Of a stretch of DNA of 64,000 nt, positions 29,617 to 43,079 are shown piece by piece. How positions within the stretch are numbered: the stretch's first letter is position 1; each line of letters opens with the position of its first letter. The stretch covers positions 124,001 through 188,000 of the forward strand of contig CAJQUN010000461.1 in assembly GCA_907163345.1 (NCBI GenBank), read 5' to 3'. A program made the position numbers and the translations under genes. Below the pieces are notes generated by a model. It was given only the letters and a program-made list of their open reading frames with translations, searched no databases and was not told where the DNA came from. The DNA comes from Haberlea rhodopensis. Its lineage: Eukaryota > Streptophyta > Magnoliopsida > Lamiales > Gesneriaceae.

Positions 29617-29628
29617 TGGTATCAGAGC
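29617..29628 (+). other. Primer binding site (initiator tRNA-Met), element D
   Basis: TGGTATCAGAGC lies four bases after the LTR end at 29612. Confidence 0.92.
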
Positions 29629-29818
29629 AGTGGTTAGAGAACCCGGGAATGAGTGAAGGGTAGCCTTAGCAATAAGTTGGCTAGGTGCTTACTTCTAAAC
29701 GTGTTTTGTACATATGTTGCATATGAAGTATATTGTTGTTATACTAACATGTTATGTTTTTCTAACAATGCATTATGTGAACTGTTTTGGGTATTGCTGT
29801 TAACCCTTGTGTTGCAGT

Positions 29819-30761
29819 GTGGCAACAAATGTGGAAGTAGGAGACGCCGTGAGTATTGATGCAAGTGTTGGGCGTACAAATCCCCTACTCCCGCCAGCTT
29901 TCGACGAAGAACCGTTTGAGCAACAGTTACTACCTGCGGAGCTTAATTTAGCTCAATTTCTGACATACCGACCCCCGATGTTCGAGGGAACTGAGACAGG
30001 GGAAAATGGTTGAGGAATGATTAGAGAGGATAGAACAGATGTTTGTGACAGCTCCTTGTGCTAAGACAGCCTGGATAGGACTAACGGAGTCCCATTTGGC
30101 CGAAATTTAGCCGAGAAGGCGCTGATGTGGTGGAAGACCACGGTGATAGAGCAAGAGGCTCAGGGTCAGGAGATGAATTGGAAGCTATTCAGAGCTCGGT
30201 TTCTGACCCGCTACTTCTCAGCTGCTGCACGGCAGGCTAAGCAAGATGAATTTACTAACCACAAGCAAGGCAAAGATGGGGAACCTCATGAGGGGCCGAG
30301 AATCGTTGGAAAGGAAGCCGTATGAATGATACCCCATCAGAAAGAGGACAATCTCAGGGAGACAGTTTTGGAAAGGTCCAGTGCCCTCTTTGTGGGCAAC
30401 CACATGTGACAAAAGACTATGTATGATGTTATGTTTGTGGCAATAAGGGCCCTTTGCTCGGCCATGTCCCAATCGAGAGGGACAATAGAACTCTACGGGG
30501 AGGCCTGTAGACAGAACAGTAGAGCACAGGCCACCGTTGGTACCGAGGCAGTATGGAGCTCAGCCTATCGGCCACCTCAGGGGCAGGTTTATGCGTTGGA
30601 GAGGGAGCAGGCTACAGCGGCTCCGGAGGAAGTGATAGCGGGTATGTGTCTCTTGTTTATGCACCATGCCTCTTGTAGTCTTGACACCCGCTGGAAGAAG
30701 TTTGATTACTGATCAAATTGTCAATGAATGTCTCATTTATTTTGAGGGCAATGAGCTAAGA
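29819..30761 (+). pseudogene. gag: Element D gag and linker, heavily deleted
   Basis: The expected ATG one base after the acceptor-like tract reads GTG at 29819. The product then follows C's Gag (VGRTNPLLPPAF, LNLAQFLTYRPPMFEGT). A frameshift lies near 30005 and extra bases near 30090. A deletion near 30270-30300 joins the middle of capsid to the basic linker, and the first zinc-knuckle frame has a stop. A further deletion at about 30664 removes the protease active-site segment (DTGASHSF) between short CACC-like matches. The copy ends at the E insertion. It is non-functional. Confidence 0.85.
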
Positions 30762-33446
30762 TGTAAGGCCCCGATACTAATTAATCCGGATTAACGATGA
30801 TTAAGAAAACCCGGATAATTAAAAGTGCAAACTTTAAATGAAGGTGTCCCGACTACGATGAGTCAACCAACTAGTGGAACATGTATTAGTGCATGAGCAT
30901 GTGCATGATCACATGGCACTTGGAGAACACATGCCACTAATTAATTTAACTCATGTTTAATACATGATTTTGGACTATTAATCTTGCAAGATAATGATGT
31001 ATTGACACATGGGTTCCACAATACATCAAATAAATAAAATATCATGCATTGGTGTATTGGAGCTCACGCCTAAACCCATGGATTTCAGATTTTTTGTCTC
31101 AAATTTCCACCCTTTTCTCTCTCTTCATCCCCATCAAAGAAATTCTCCTCCTTCTCTCTAGGCATTTCGAAATTCCAGCCTCTTTTAGGACAAAAATCTC
31201 TTGCAATTGTTAATGCATGTTACATGCAATTAGTGATTTAGAAACCCCAAGGCAAGAGTGTTAGTTAGGTGCAAGAATTTTCAATTTTGGAGAAAGTTTG
31301 GAGGAGTTGAAGCTAGGAAGGAGCCATGGTGAAAAGGTTTTGGGTCTTCAAGGGTATGGACTTGTTCTTATCTTTATTTGGTTGAATTTTGTAGAATTTG
31401 GGTCGAAATTTAGGAGGAGACACGAAATTGTTGGTCTCATTTTGTTAAACCAGAATCTGCAGAAAATGTTGTTGCATGCAGTAGGTAGCTCCGACTTTTC
31501 GATTTACCTAAATTCTGAATCTGACTTCAATCCTCAAACAAAAGTTTTAGATATATGTGTTGTCGTCATGTGGTTAAAATTTGACATGCTTTTGACTTAA
31601 AATGAATGAGTTATGATGTTTTTACCACAAGGTGCACAATCTGGAACATGCATGTAGGCGGGTTGCACATGCAGTGTGTTCTTGGTAAATCTGGGCAAAC
31701 TGTGCTACGATTTTGACCTTGGTGTCTGAATAAAAGTTGTAAACATTTTAGTTATCGTTCATTAGAAACTGGCCTCACATGATTTGGAGTTTATATGTGC
31801 AATATATGCACTTTTTACTAGAACTGCTCACTCTGTCAAAACAGAGTGTAAAGGTATTTTCAACACTGCCATACTTTGTTTTGCATGTGCCTCTAGATGA
31901 ACGAACTAGCTTCTGGACTTCAAATATGAAATGTATTACTGTGAGTTTTCGTGATGTTCCCACTAGCCTCAACTCATTTGGACGTCATATGAATTTATTA
32001 TGATTTTATACAAAAATGGGTCAGGCTGGAATTTGGTAAATTGTCCTGTTTTTCCAGCAGATTGTTCTTGGCCATTTTACCTAGGCTAAATGAACGAATT
32101 TGAAGATGAGTTGAACTGATGCAATGTTCATTTTGGAGTTAGCTTTGAAAATAAATTGGATCCATGTGATTTTATTAAGTATCGGACAAGTTATGAGCCG
32201 ATCTCTACGGTTGCGCACGCTGAAATTTAGAGAATTGGTTTTGGGTCTAAGTTTGGGTTTTATTTTGATATGTTTAAGGCTAATATGTGACATTATGTTG
32301 TATTTGGAACTGTTATGGCCAGGTTTATTAATCCTAAGATTGAGTCGAGGATCACTTGGTAATTAGCTAACGGTTTGAGGTACGTTGAAATGAGTTTTAT
32401 CATGACGTCTGGCAAAGACGTGTAATGATGCTAATGTATGGCCTTATATGTCATTATTTGATTTATATGACTTATTTGTCACTATATGATTCTTATGTGA
32501 CTATATGACATGATGAATGTCTTGGATTACATGATATGTGAAATTACATGATTTGTATATACTTTCACATGAGATTGCATGATATATTGAGTTGCATATG
32601 TCATTTGATGCATAAATGATTCATGGGCATATCATATTGATCTATCATTCCTTTGATATCCATGATTTGACTGAGTTGACTTACTCTGAGTGTCGGGTAC
32701 GACGAGCATGGCGATGACAGGCAGTATAGGTAGTAACTGTAGTCACGTGCAGGTGCGACCGGCCCTAGACACGAGGGCTGGATGCAGTAACGTACATAGG
32801 ATGAGTTTTCCTAGCGCAATGTACGTATACTGTCACCCTCTGCTCGAGATTTGATGATTTGATGATACCTTCCTTGGACTCCGATTTTTGGTATCTTGAT
32901 ATTCGATTCCTTGTACCCATTCATACATCGCATTCATACATGGTATGCATTGCATGATACTTTGTCACTTGACATGATTTATTTATTTCTCGTACTGTGG
33001 TACTGACCCCCTTTGTGGGGGCTGTCATGTCTTTTGTTGTTCGGACATGACAGGCTTTACAGGAGGACATAGTGACGATGCTTGCAACGACGCATCGAGA
33101 GATACCAGAGCTCCTTGAGAGCGAGCTCAGGTTTATATTTTATGTTTTGCGTCCCAGTAGTTGTTAGAATATTTTTAATTATGTTTTGAATTACCGGGGT
33201 ATGCCCCGAGTATCTGTATTTTAAGTATTCTACTACTGGTTGATTTATACTTGATATGGATGTTATGCTCAACATGTTAAATTGGAAACTGGGATTACGT
33301 ATTTTTAGTATCACTATATATGTAACACCTAAAAGCGAAAAAATTTTAGGGCCATTTGATAAGACCTTTGAAATAAATCTTCCGCTGTTTACGTAAATTA
33401 ATCATTATGTGTTAATTAAACACCACCTTAGGATCGGGCCCTCACA
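30762..33446 (+). repeat. Element E 5' LTR
   Basis: This is 2685 bp, TG...CA. A segment near 31040-31070 (AAAATATC...GGTGTATT) weakly recalls the TATA-proximal stem of other families. Two adjacent hairpins lie at 33007-33053. The ~100-codon frame at 31298-31600 is present in both LTRs but has no family match that I recognise and is probably chance. Confidence 0.92.
33007..33053 (+). other. Twin hairpins in E LTR
   Basis: CCCCC-TTTGT-GGGGG (33007-33021) is followed by CTGTCATGTC (33022-33031) and GACATGACAG (33044-33053), a perfect 10-bp stem with a 12-nt loop. Both are identical in the 3' LTR at 49827-49873. Confidence 0.7.
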
Positions 33447-33449
33447 TTA

Positions 33450-33461
33450 TGGTATCAGAAC
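33450..33461 (+). other. Variant primer binding site, element E
   Basis: TGGTATCAGAAC lies three bases after the 5' LTR, one change from the initiator-Met 12-mer. Confidence 0.8.
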
Positions 33462-34266
33462 ATAATCTGGGATATGCTCGAACTAGAGTTAGGACACTGA
33501 GTATAGACACAAATGAATTGTGTGTGCATGTGTCTGACTATCTGATTTATATGCTCTTGCCTGCTATGTTTACATGTTCGATAATGAAGTTTTATACATG
33601 TAATGGATTATTAAGCAGGGATAATTAGTGGTCATATCTCTAAGTATTTTAATATGCTGAGTTGCATATAATGTAGGGAATTTGAATGCTAAGTTGCATA
33701 TATTATGCTGAGTTGCATATAATTTTGAGAATTTTATCTGTTAGCACTGACAGTTGCTTATCAGATGATGATGTAGACTAAGTGATGATAACATCTCTGA
33801 CTTGAGATTGTATATGATGATTTGATGAACAGATAGTGTTTGGACAGGTAGCAATGATATAGACTTTAAGAGCCATCTATTGAACCTGTAGGCACTGTAA
33901 ACTGTTACTTGAGTTATAACATAGTGATAATTATTGAGACTTCTATTTATCACTTTGGGACTTAATCCTTGTGATTAGTGGATGCCACTAGAATTATTTA
34001 AAACCCTTTTGTCGATTGACATCGGGAATTTAAGTCTGAAAGACCAAGGTTATACATATGAGTTTACGTCAAAACCTGTGTACGCCAAGATGATAATTTA
34101 GAACTTGGGAAGATTGAAACAAGCAATATTTCAGCTGAAGAATGGAGTGTAGTTGTTGTGAGAAACAACGAGAATTGGTTTGAATGAGGACTTGGTTTAG
34201 GGGACTGTAGTATTTAGTTCCAGTCTATGTGTCCGAACTATGAATAAATACTACAATATGAACTCT
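33462..34266 (+). other. Element E leader / lost gag region
   Basis: No zinc knuckle, capsid motif or long frame is recognisable. It includes short repeats of a TGAGTTGCATATAAT-like string around 33655-33725. Gag is either deleted or decayed beyond recognition by eye. Confidence 0.6.
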
Positions 34267-36387
34267 TGTAAGGACCCTAATCCTTAAGTGCGGAATCAAG
34301 GCATAATAGAGCTAAAGTAAATCAATCAGAGCATAAAGAACATGTTGAGTCTATGAGCTTAAGCATTACATGCCAAAAATAAGGACCACTAAAAGGATTA
34401 ATTACATTCCAATCAATGAATGTTCATCTATAGTTTTATACTACTCCTAGAGTAGATACTATCCAAAATAATCCTGTCCTTTAATCCTCAAAAGAATGCT
34501 TCACAAGCTCACCACCTCAACCCGTTCAAGCTTGCTATCATGCCAAAAAGGTACCTACAAGGACAACCCCCAAACATGAGCAATAATAATCATTCATATT
34601 CAACACAATATGAAGATAAAGCGTAAATGCATAATCAATATAAAACACTTCCTGTTTTCCATGCATTTCAAACGCTTCCCGTTTGGTTGTCCCTGTACCA
34701 CAACTCATGAGTATAATCAACAGATTATTTTTAATGGCCAAAACATGTCATGACATCATATACCATCTCAACTGTACCACATATTGGTCACCATTCCCTA
34801 GTCTGTCCATCACAGTGTATTTTAATGCCCCTCGCTTATATTCATATGGGCGGCATAGGATAACCTCGCTACAATGGACATGCGGCGCTCCCACCCCTCG
34901 CTTCACAGAGAGCGGCAAATACCCTTTCCTCGCCCCATATGACAACCACGCTTAAATGTGACATGCGGCGCTCCCACCCCTCGCTTCACATTTAGCGGAA
35001 CCAATACAAAAAGCGGCAAGCATTAAAATCATCAAAGGATGACCACGACTCATGGGATGTGCATCCAATAATCATAATATGCATCTAACATCAATATGCA
35101 TAAATTACCATGTATATGCATCCACAATGCAATACCTCATATGGCATAAATCAACATGTATATGCATCCACAATGCAATACCACATATATACCCGCATCC
35201 ACAATGCATAATCAATAAATACATGTTACCGTTGGGTGCCCGTACGTCCACTACGTACCTTTCCAAAAAGTGGAATGTGGTTGGACTTCAATTCCTTGGA
35301 TGTGTTGCCACCTGGGTTGGTTCTACATATTCACAAATACCAATATTAGAACCCAATAATAGTCCAATACCAAAAATCCCACAAAAATAACCAAAAACAC
35401 CCTTTTTGGTGTCTCGCGATCGATCGCCATCAAGCCCCGATCGATCGCGAGAACACACTGCCTCGCCCAACAATTTTCAACAATCCGCGATCGATCGCGG
35501 AGCTAGCGCCGATCGATCGCGGCCTCGCCGATCGATCGCGCCCATCTCGCGATCGATCGCTGAAGCCCTCTGCCTCAGCATTGCTGCTCGCGATCGATCG
35601 CGAGAAAAACGCCGATCGATCGCCGAGCTGTGGGCATGCGGGGTTTGGGCACTATTCACCCATCTTCAACCCCCACTCAAAAACACCCACATACACCAAT
35701 ATCAACCAAACCCCACAACTCAAAACCAACTATAAACATCAACATAAACTCAAATATACAACATCCAACCAAAAATATTACCAAAACCACAACACCTAAC
35801 ACAAACCCATTTTAAAACCCTTCAAAACCAACCCAAACTAAAACAAAACCTTACAAAATTAACAATGAGGTATCCATACCTCTTGGGGACCTTAAATCAC
35901 CCAACAATCTTCCACAAATCAAAGTTTGCAAGCACTTCTCTTCACCCAAGAGCTCAAAATCGAAAATGTGGAGAGGGGAAGGGTTTGGGTGTTGGAAATG
36001 ATTTGGTAAAGTAAAAGTGTTGGATGGGGTGGGGTTGGGTATAAAATGAGTTATTAAATCAAATGCATTCCAAAATAATCCCATGGTGTATAAAACACCA
36101 CAACATGATATTTTTCAAAGCATTTACTCAAAATGCACCATAATATCAATTAACACATGATTTCCAATTAAATTGCTAACCAATGCAAATAAATCATGCT
36201 TCTAATATTATTTACCCAACATGCACCACATGCACCCTGAAATGCAATCCCGGGTCATCCTAACCACATGACCATGCATTTCCACATAAGGTAAATAAAT
36301 CCCAACACATAATCAATTACCACATAATTAATCATGTAACCACAATTAATGCACCAAATAGCAATTAACCATTTCGGGGATGTCACA
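34267..36387 (-). mobile_element. G-family solo LTR inside element E (reverse)
   Basis: TGTAAGGACCC (34267) to GATGTCACA (36387) is 2121 bp with TSD ACTCT at 34262-34266 and 36388-36392 and no internal region, so it is a solo LTR from unequal recombination. Read in reverse it matches 1-1853, and it supplies the complete G LTR: start TGTGACATCCCCG, palindrome array, CCGCT/AGCG repeats, long-range stem. Confidence 0.94.
35415..35624. repeat. Array of eight CGATCGATCG palindromes (G solo LTR)
   Basis: Eight copies, most with GC flanks on at least one side, in pairs about 21 bp apart. The cores are intact here, unlike the eroded copy at 526-737. Confidence 0.92.
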
Positions 36388-36392
36388 ACTCT

Positions 36393-39300
36393 TTTAGATG
36401 AGAGTATCTAGAGTAATGGTAGTGATGGAAGACGAGTTTTCCCTCTTGTTGACACGGGAAAGAATGTTTACGAGAAAGTCATGTTGATGACATGAAAAAT
36501 GATAATCGATTATCGTGGACTTGAGAAATAGAAATATCTGCTTAATCTCAATAACTATTCAACTAGTGAAGAGATTAGATATCGACTGAAGAATAAGAGA
36601 TCGATGTGGTGCGAAGTAGTTAAACTGGATTAAAGATTAATGAAGTGGCTATCATTGGGATAATCCAAGTAGTCCTGGAAAAGTTTCAGAAGTATCACTC
36701 AAATTTATCCAGCTCTAGTAGTTCTAAAGGGACTATGAGATTGTAGAATACCAAATCTTTTGAGGTCACTGTGGATGTAAATATCTACTGATCCATTTGA
36801 AAGAATAATAGGAACTGATTTGATGGTGGTCAGTCAGAGCATGTGAGTTACGTGCTCAGGAACAGATTCAACCATAACAACAAATACCCTGAGCTAGAGG
36901 TAGATATCAGAGTGGTTATTCTTTTCGACCACTCAGTTCCAGCAGCAGTTAATTACCTGCAGATTAGAGGTAATACCTGATAGTTATTTTTGGTTTCCCA
37001 ACAGACCAGAGAGTATACCTTGATAGAGGATACGATTAGAGATGCTTCAATACTAGTGATCACAGATACATGTCATGTATTTGATTACACTGCACAAGTG
37101 TTATTGAGACAAAAAGCTTTGTATTCATACATTGCATCAAATGTGCATCAGTTATTATGATTTGGAAAATAAATCAGCAGTGCTAATTATACTATCCACA
37201 CATGTAATAGTGAACTGTAGCTTACAGTTTAATGATAGTGATGTGGATTTGAATTCAATGGTGTTGTCAAAATATGGTTTTGATTGTATCAAGGGCATGG
37301 ATACTCTGATAAATTTTGAAGATATCGTAAGTTGATTTCAGGGTATAATGAATTTTTAACCGTCTTGTGGATACAAATGAAATGTTTACAGCCACGAATA
37401 GCAAGCTAAGATAGTGTCAGCTATGGAAATATTGTGGTTGAAATACTTGGAAAACGAGGGATATTTGATAATAAGCAGTTGATGGTTATAAAAAAGAGTC
37501 GAGGTTGACTGATATTATAGAGGTAAGAAAACCTACCAAGATTTTCCTGAGGAAATGAAAGAATTTTCACTAAAGAAGGAAATTGATTTTAACTATTCGT
37601 TGATGACAAGGAATAGATTTGATATCGAAAGCACTGTACGGAATGTCATCAGCAGAGTTGACAGATATATGAATAGTTGCAGAATCTCCTTGATGCGAGT
37701 ATAAATGTCTGAGTATGTCACTTGAGGAAACATCAATATTGTTCATGAAGAAGAAAGATGATATTATGAAGACGTGTATCAACTAAAGGTAGTTGAATCG
37801 GGCTATTGTCGAGAATAATTACCCACTGCCTAAGATCGAGAAGTAAATGATCGATTGTAAGAAACTTGAAGTATAAGAAGAACGATTTTTACTCTGGTTA
37901 CCATCAGTTTGAGTCAAAAAAGAAAATGTTCTCTAGGCAATTGGTCAAACCAGATATAGACATTTTGAATTTTTGGAAATGTCGTGTGGTCTGACAACTA
38001 TACCGGTAGAGTTATGAATTTGATAAAGTATTCCCTAACTTTTTGGCGGAATTGTAATCATATTCATCAGTGGTATATAGTGTATACGAGATTCGGAAGG
38101 AACCACACAGAACATCTGTGATTGATTTTTCAGACGCTTCGTGAAGCTCAAAGGGTGTACCAAGTTATTGAAATGTAATCTGGGTTGAATTGAGTGTTGT
38201 TTTGGGATAGGTGATACCATCTCACCAGATACCTGTTGATTCCAGTAAAGTAAAGATAGTACTAAATTGGGCTAAGACCAACCAGTGTACTCAAGATACA
38301 AAGTTTTACGAGTTTGGCCAGATATTACGGGCTTTATGGAAGGATGAACCAATTGACCAAGAAGAAATTTGAGTTTCATTTGGTCAGATGAATGTGAAAG
38401 CGGTTGTCATAATTAAAATGGGAGTGAACTACAGCCCCAATGTTGATGTGGTTACCTGGTTCAGGGAGATATGTAGTTGTGCAAATACGTATGTTCTAAT
38501 GTATCATGAAAAGATGATTGCATATTCTTGAGATATAAGCGATGACTGGATTTATTAAAGAATTTGACTTTGATAGTCAATATAAATCAAGGAAAATGAA
38601 ACTAGTAGCAGATGCACTGAACCTAAAAGTACAAGGTGCAAATCGATGTTTGCTTTGCAATTTGATAACATCTGATTTTGACAATCGGAAAGACTCGAAG
38701 GACAGACCCATACAGATATTGAGTTAAGAAATTGGTTCTGTCTTATCAACCAAGTAAATTTAGTATGCCATTTAGTGGTGGCTGTGAATGAAAAATCAGT
38801 ATATAGCATCAAATTTTACTGATTTGAAAGACGTATTACAACAGAAAGCACACTATAGAGAACATAGTGTTATTCTGGGAATGATGAGATGTATCATTCT
38901 CGAGATCCTATTTATGATGAGATGGTATAAAGAAAGAAATTCTGAATTTTGTGGCAAATTGTTTGACATGCCAGCAGGTCAAGATAAAAATACGAGACCT
39001 AATGGGATAGTACAGGATTTGTAAGTACCACAATGAATTTGGGAAATTTCTAGTTTTGAGTTTTATAGCTCAAATATTTTACAAACAGAGATTGTGAAAA
39101 AGTTGAATCGGAATTGATTGACTATTCAATACAAAATATTGATTTCATATGATAGTCTATATGTCTATGAGAAAATGACATGTTTAAGATGTGGTTTAGT
39201 TGCAGTGAGTTTCTGTAACAATTGTATCTGATAGAGATCAAGGATACTATCCAATGAACTATTTGCAGAATGTCATGGGTACTAAGTTAGCAATGAGTAA

Positions 39301-39916
39301 GGCTTAGTATATCCATACTGATGAATAAACTGAGAAAATATCGACTTTGGAAGTTATGTCTCGATTAATAGTGATGAATTTAGTGAGAATTGACAAAAGT
39401 CACTATTCACTAGTAGAATTTTCCTATAAATTTAAATTTCAGATAACTTTTGGGATGACATCGGTTGAGGTTTTGTAGAGCCAGAATTGCTGATCGCTGA
39501 TATGCTGAGATGAAAATGATAAGGAATATTTTTTTTGGTATAACTTGAGATTGTTGAGAAAATGCTAGGAACAAAAAAATTTCCGCGAATACAATTGAAA
39601 TTGGCTTAAGGTGAGCAGATTTGCTACGCCAAAGAGAAATATATCGTTACACTTCGAGTTGAGAATCAGTTAAATATGAAGATATTACATTTGCGATGAT
39701 CAATATGATTCGTTAAGTGAGGTATGATGTTGCCTCGATATTTGAACTTTGTGGAATCATAAGAAAAATTTGATTATGTGGTAGATCGTTGAGACGACCA
39801 CAGCAGTTGTCATTGATACATGATGATCCTTAAGTATCTATGAATGAGATTGAGACATCTCATATGTTTTGATTTATTGAGTTATACTTGGTTTTGCGAT
39901 TTCGAGGACGAAATCT
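36393..39916 (+). pseudogene. pol: Element E pol relic (protease, RT, RNase H, integrase)
   Basis: Only fragments survive, in shifting frames with many stops. A protease-like segment lies near 37060-37320 (ITDTCHVF; DFDCIKGMDTL-like). RT lies near 37690-38200, with FMKKKD, CIN..R.LNRAIVENNYPLPKIE and a LQTLRE-like string. RNase H lies near 38470-38630 (KLVADALNLKV, like VADALSRKV). Integrase lies near 38960-39340 (CLTCQQVK; a relic of SDRD...HPQTDGQTE). The order is that of Ty3/gypsy. No domain could be active. A match to A-D proteins is weaker than A-D have with each other. Confidence 0.8.
39898..39915 (+). other. Pre-PPT hairpin, element E
   Basis: GATTTCG, loop AGGA, CGAAATC: a perfect 7-bp stem, although the pol upstream is badly decayed. 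Confidence 0.6.
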
Positions 39917-39920
39917 TTTT

Positions 39921-39934
39921 AAGAGGGGAAGAAG
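39921..39934 (+). other. Polypurine tract, element E
   Basis: AAGAGGGGAAGAAG directly precedes the 3' LTR at 39935. Confidence 0.85.
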
Positions 39935-40396
39935 TGTAATGCCCCGATACTAATTAATCCGGATTAACGATGATTAAGAAAACCCGGATAATTAAAAGTG
40001 CAAACTTTAAATTAAGGTGTCCCGACTACGATGAGTCAACCAACTAGTGGAACATGTATTAGTGCATGAGCATGTGCATGATCACATGGCACTTGGAGAA
40101 CACATGCCACTAATTAATTTAACTCATGTTTAATACATGATTTTGGACTATTAATCTTGCAAGATAATGATGTATTGACACATGGGTTCCACAATACATC
40201 AAATAAATAAAATATCATGCATTGGTGTATTGGAGCTCACGCCTAAACCCATGGATTTCAGATTTTTTGTCTCAAATTTCCACCCTTTTCTCTCTCTTCA
40301 TCCCCATCAAAGAAATTCTCCTCCTTCTCTCTAGGCATTTCGAAATTCCAGCCTCTTTTAGGACAAAAATCTCTTGCAATTGTTAATGCATGTTAC
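39935..40396 (+). repeat. Element E 3' LTR, left part (cut by F)
   Basis: This matches 30762-31224 nearly base for base and stops at GTTAC, the left TSD of element F. Confidence 0.92.
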
Positions 40397-40765
40397 TGTT
40401 GGGTTTCTGTACCCCGGCGCCAGATCCAAACGCAGCGGAAATAATACAATAAACAGATCTGACCCAGGGACGGTCGATCGCGCCTGATTCATATATAAAC
40501 ATGCAAATATCGAATATTAATGCACGAAAAGAGATTACCGTTCACCGATGTGAATCTGATAGCGGTAGTCCCTCGAGTCCAATCAACCTGACCAGATCTA
40601 CAAGCCAACACCAGTGCTAGTTTGGTGTTAGCGTTTCTATGAGAGTGAATGGAATTCTTATGATTTAACCCTAGACAAGGTTATATTTATAGTGGTTAGC
40701 TAATTGGGCTAGGGTCCATAAAGCCCATCGGGCCAACATTGGCTTGCTGGGCATTTATGCTAACA
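40397..40765 (-). repeat. Element F 3' LTR
   Basis: On the minus strand it starts TGTTAGCATAAATG and ends CCCAACA. A TATA box (TATAAATATA) is at 40682-40691, and TTCCGCTGCGTT at 40429-40440 lies near the LTR 3' end. Confidence 0.93.
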
Positions 40766-40779
40766 ATCTCCCACTTGCC
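40766..40779 (-). other. Polypurine tract, element F
   Basis: On the minus strand GGCAAGTGGGAGAT directly abuts the LTR start, the usual plant copia form. Confidence 0.85.
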
Positions 40780-42140
40780 CAAAAGCCAACATAAAACTAC
40801 AAACTCATAATCCAAGTAACTCAATCTAATTGAACAACTTGATGTACTACCAATGTACATAATTATGAGACATAAATATATCAAATGATTTAATTTTAGA
40901 ACTTTCTATAAATGAAACAATTTCAAATATAGAACTCCACTAAATTGAGGAGCTTTCAAAAAATTAAATTCATCTATTCTAAATCACTCAGTTTGAGCAC
41001 TTAACATTTAAGTCTCAATTCTCATCGATAGATCGGCGGCCGGTTGATTGTGACCCAGTGAGGCTCAAGTGTATCATAGCAGTAGGATCACAACCTTTGT
41101 GATTTTAGAAGTCAAACAACCTCTTTGGGCTTACCCTGAATGCCTCATTGTCAATTAAACTCCTTTAATAGACAATGGCTGAAATATAATTCCAGCTACA
41201 ACCTACCGATCGTGGGTAGCGCCTAGCATCTGCGCTTCACGAAGACCTAGATACAAATGACTAGCAACGTACGAGAACCTGTCAGCCATAGTTAGCGTGC
41301 AGTACATTCCTTTCACTCAATATGTCCCGATTGAATCTAGGGCATTGGTCGGTCGAGGCCCCTTATGATTTCAATAACTATGTATTTGTTTCACGTTATA
41401 TGATTCATTGTGTGCGTATATGAAAAACTCATTTTTCACAAGCACTACCCACTCTGGCCAGAGATTCCTCGAATCATATATAGAAAAACACATAGGACAT
41501 CCTGGTTCATCAAGACCAGTGGTTAATCCCCAACGACAATCATAGGCCTCTGACAGCATCACTGAATACCCAAAATAATGACTTTATGACCCACATGTGA
41601 TCAGTCATTAAATCAAAGTACACAGCTATCTATCAAGACCTCAATGACGCCTCGGGTCATGAGGAGTAATGGTGCACAACTATGACTAGAAATTCTATAC
41701 TCGACAAATGGTAACCACTTATAGAATTCTGAGTAGGGTCGTTCAGTGAACTCATTCCTAATGAGCACCTATTCATGTGTGCTGGCTTCTCCAAGCCAAC
41801 GCCGATGAAACACGGCGCACTACACTAGACACATCATGAATACCAGTCTCTAACGAGCATATATCGATATCCCATTCTCGAAGGCTCGTCGACCAGGAAC
41901 ATTTAGAAATCGCAGTCGAGAATGTATTTCATGGTCACCATCATATGCGTAACCACATTCTATGGACTATAGCAACTTCAAGGACTTCATCAATACATCA
42001 AGATGCATGGGTAAACAGATGAAGAAGTGCCATATATATTAATATTCAAACAAAGATTTGTCATAATAAGATTATAAGTACAATCAATCAACTATTGATT
42101 TACTTAATCATGTATGACAACAATATCTTTCACTTTCCCA
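40780..42140 (-). other. Element F 3' untranslated region
   Basis: This is about 1.35 kb between the end of the RNase H-like region and the PPT, with no recognisable domain. It is long for a copia 3' end. Confidence 0.5.
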
Positions 42141-42630
42141 AAGCCAACTACTCATGTGTCTTAAGACCATCTTCCCAAGATGTCTATCAGACACCAATCA
42201 TTGTAAATTCTTTGTCAGTGGATTCACTAAATTTTTCTGTTGAAGCGATTCTTTCGATAATAATGCCGCGTCTACCATCTCTCTCATTAGATAGTATTTT
42301 CTCAATATATGTTTGGATCCTGATGAGATCTTGGCTATTCATAATAGCTCAAATGTTGTCACAGTACACAGGGACTGTGTCAACTGCACTAGAAATTACA
42401 CCCAACTCTTGGATGAAATTTCTTATCCAAACTGCCTCTTTGCTGCATCGTATGCTGCAATGTATTCAGCTTCAGTGGGGGAATCGAATGTGGTGTTTTG
42501 CTTGGAACGTTTCCAAGAGACATCACCATCATTGAGCTTAAATACAAATCCGAACATCGATATGGTATCATCTACATCCAAATTAAAAACTAGCATCAGC
42601 TTAGCCTTCAACTTTTATTTCTCCACTTAC
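42141..42630 (-). pseudogene. pol: Element F RNase H relic
   Basis: The minus strand reads DVSWKRSKQNTTFDSPTEAE followed by YIAAYDAAK, the copia RNase H signature (SWKS.KQ...ST.EAEY.A...A). A frameshift follows. A further part near 42140-42200 resembles the usual copia C-terminal RHM..WL ending. It would degrade RNA in RNA-DNA hybrids during replication, but cannot be functional here. Confidence 0.85.
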
Positions 42631-43079
42631 AGATCCAAAAACCATGAACATATCGTAAGTTCTTCATAAGAACTTGAGGATTATTTTCACAGTTTTCCAG
42701 TGACCTTCACCGGGATCTGTTTGATGTCTGCCCATTACTCTAAGAACATAGATCAGGCCAAGTACATACCATAGCATACAGTATGCTATTAAAAGTAGAA
42801 ATATGAGGTACCAATGTCATCTTTTCTCTCTCCTCATCAATCTTAAGACCCATTGACTCGAGAGATGAACACTATGACATATTATGAAGTAACTCATTTT
42901 TCGACTATTCTATGCTAAACCCTTTTAGCACAGTGTTTATGTACGTAGATTGAGAGCTCTCAAGCATCCTTTAGATCTATCCCTATAGATCCGTATGCTA
43001 AGCACGTATGACACTTCTCTCAATCTTACATGGAGAAATTAGTAGATAATCATGCTTTAATCGATTAATCCAATACCAT

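Noticed and set aside
31298..31600. A roughly 100-codon frame repeated at 48116-48418 as a gene
   Set aside because: It lies in both LTRs of E, so it is duplicated by the element; it has no recognised domain, and no promoter or start context sets it apart.
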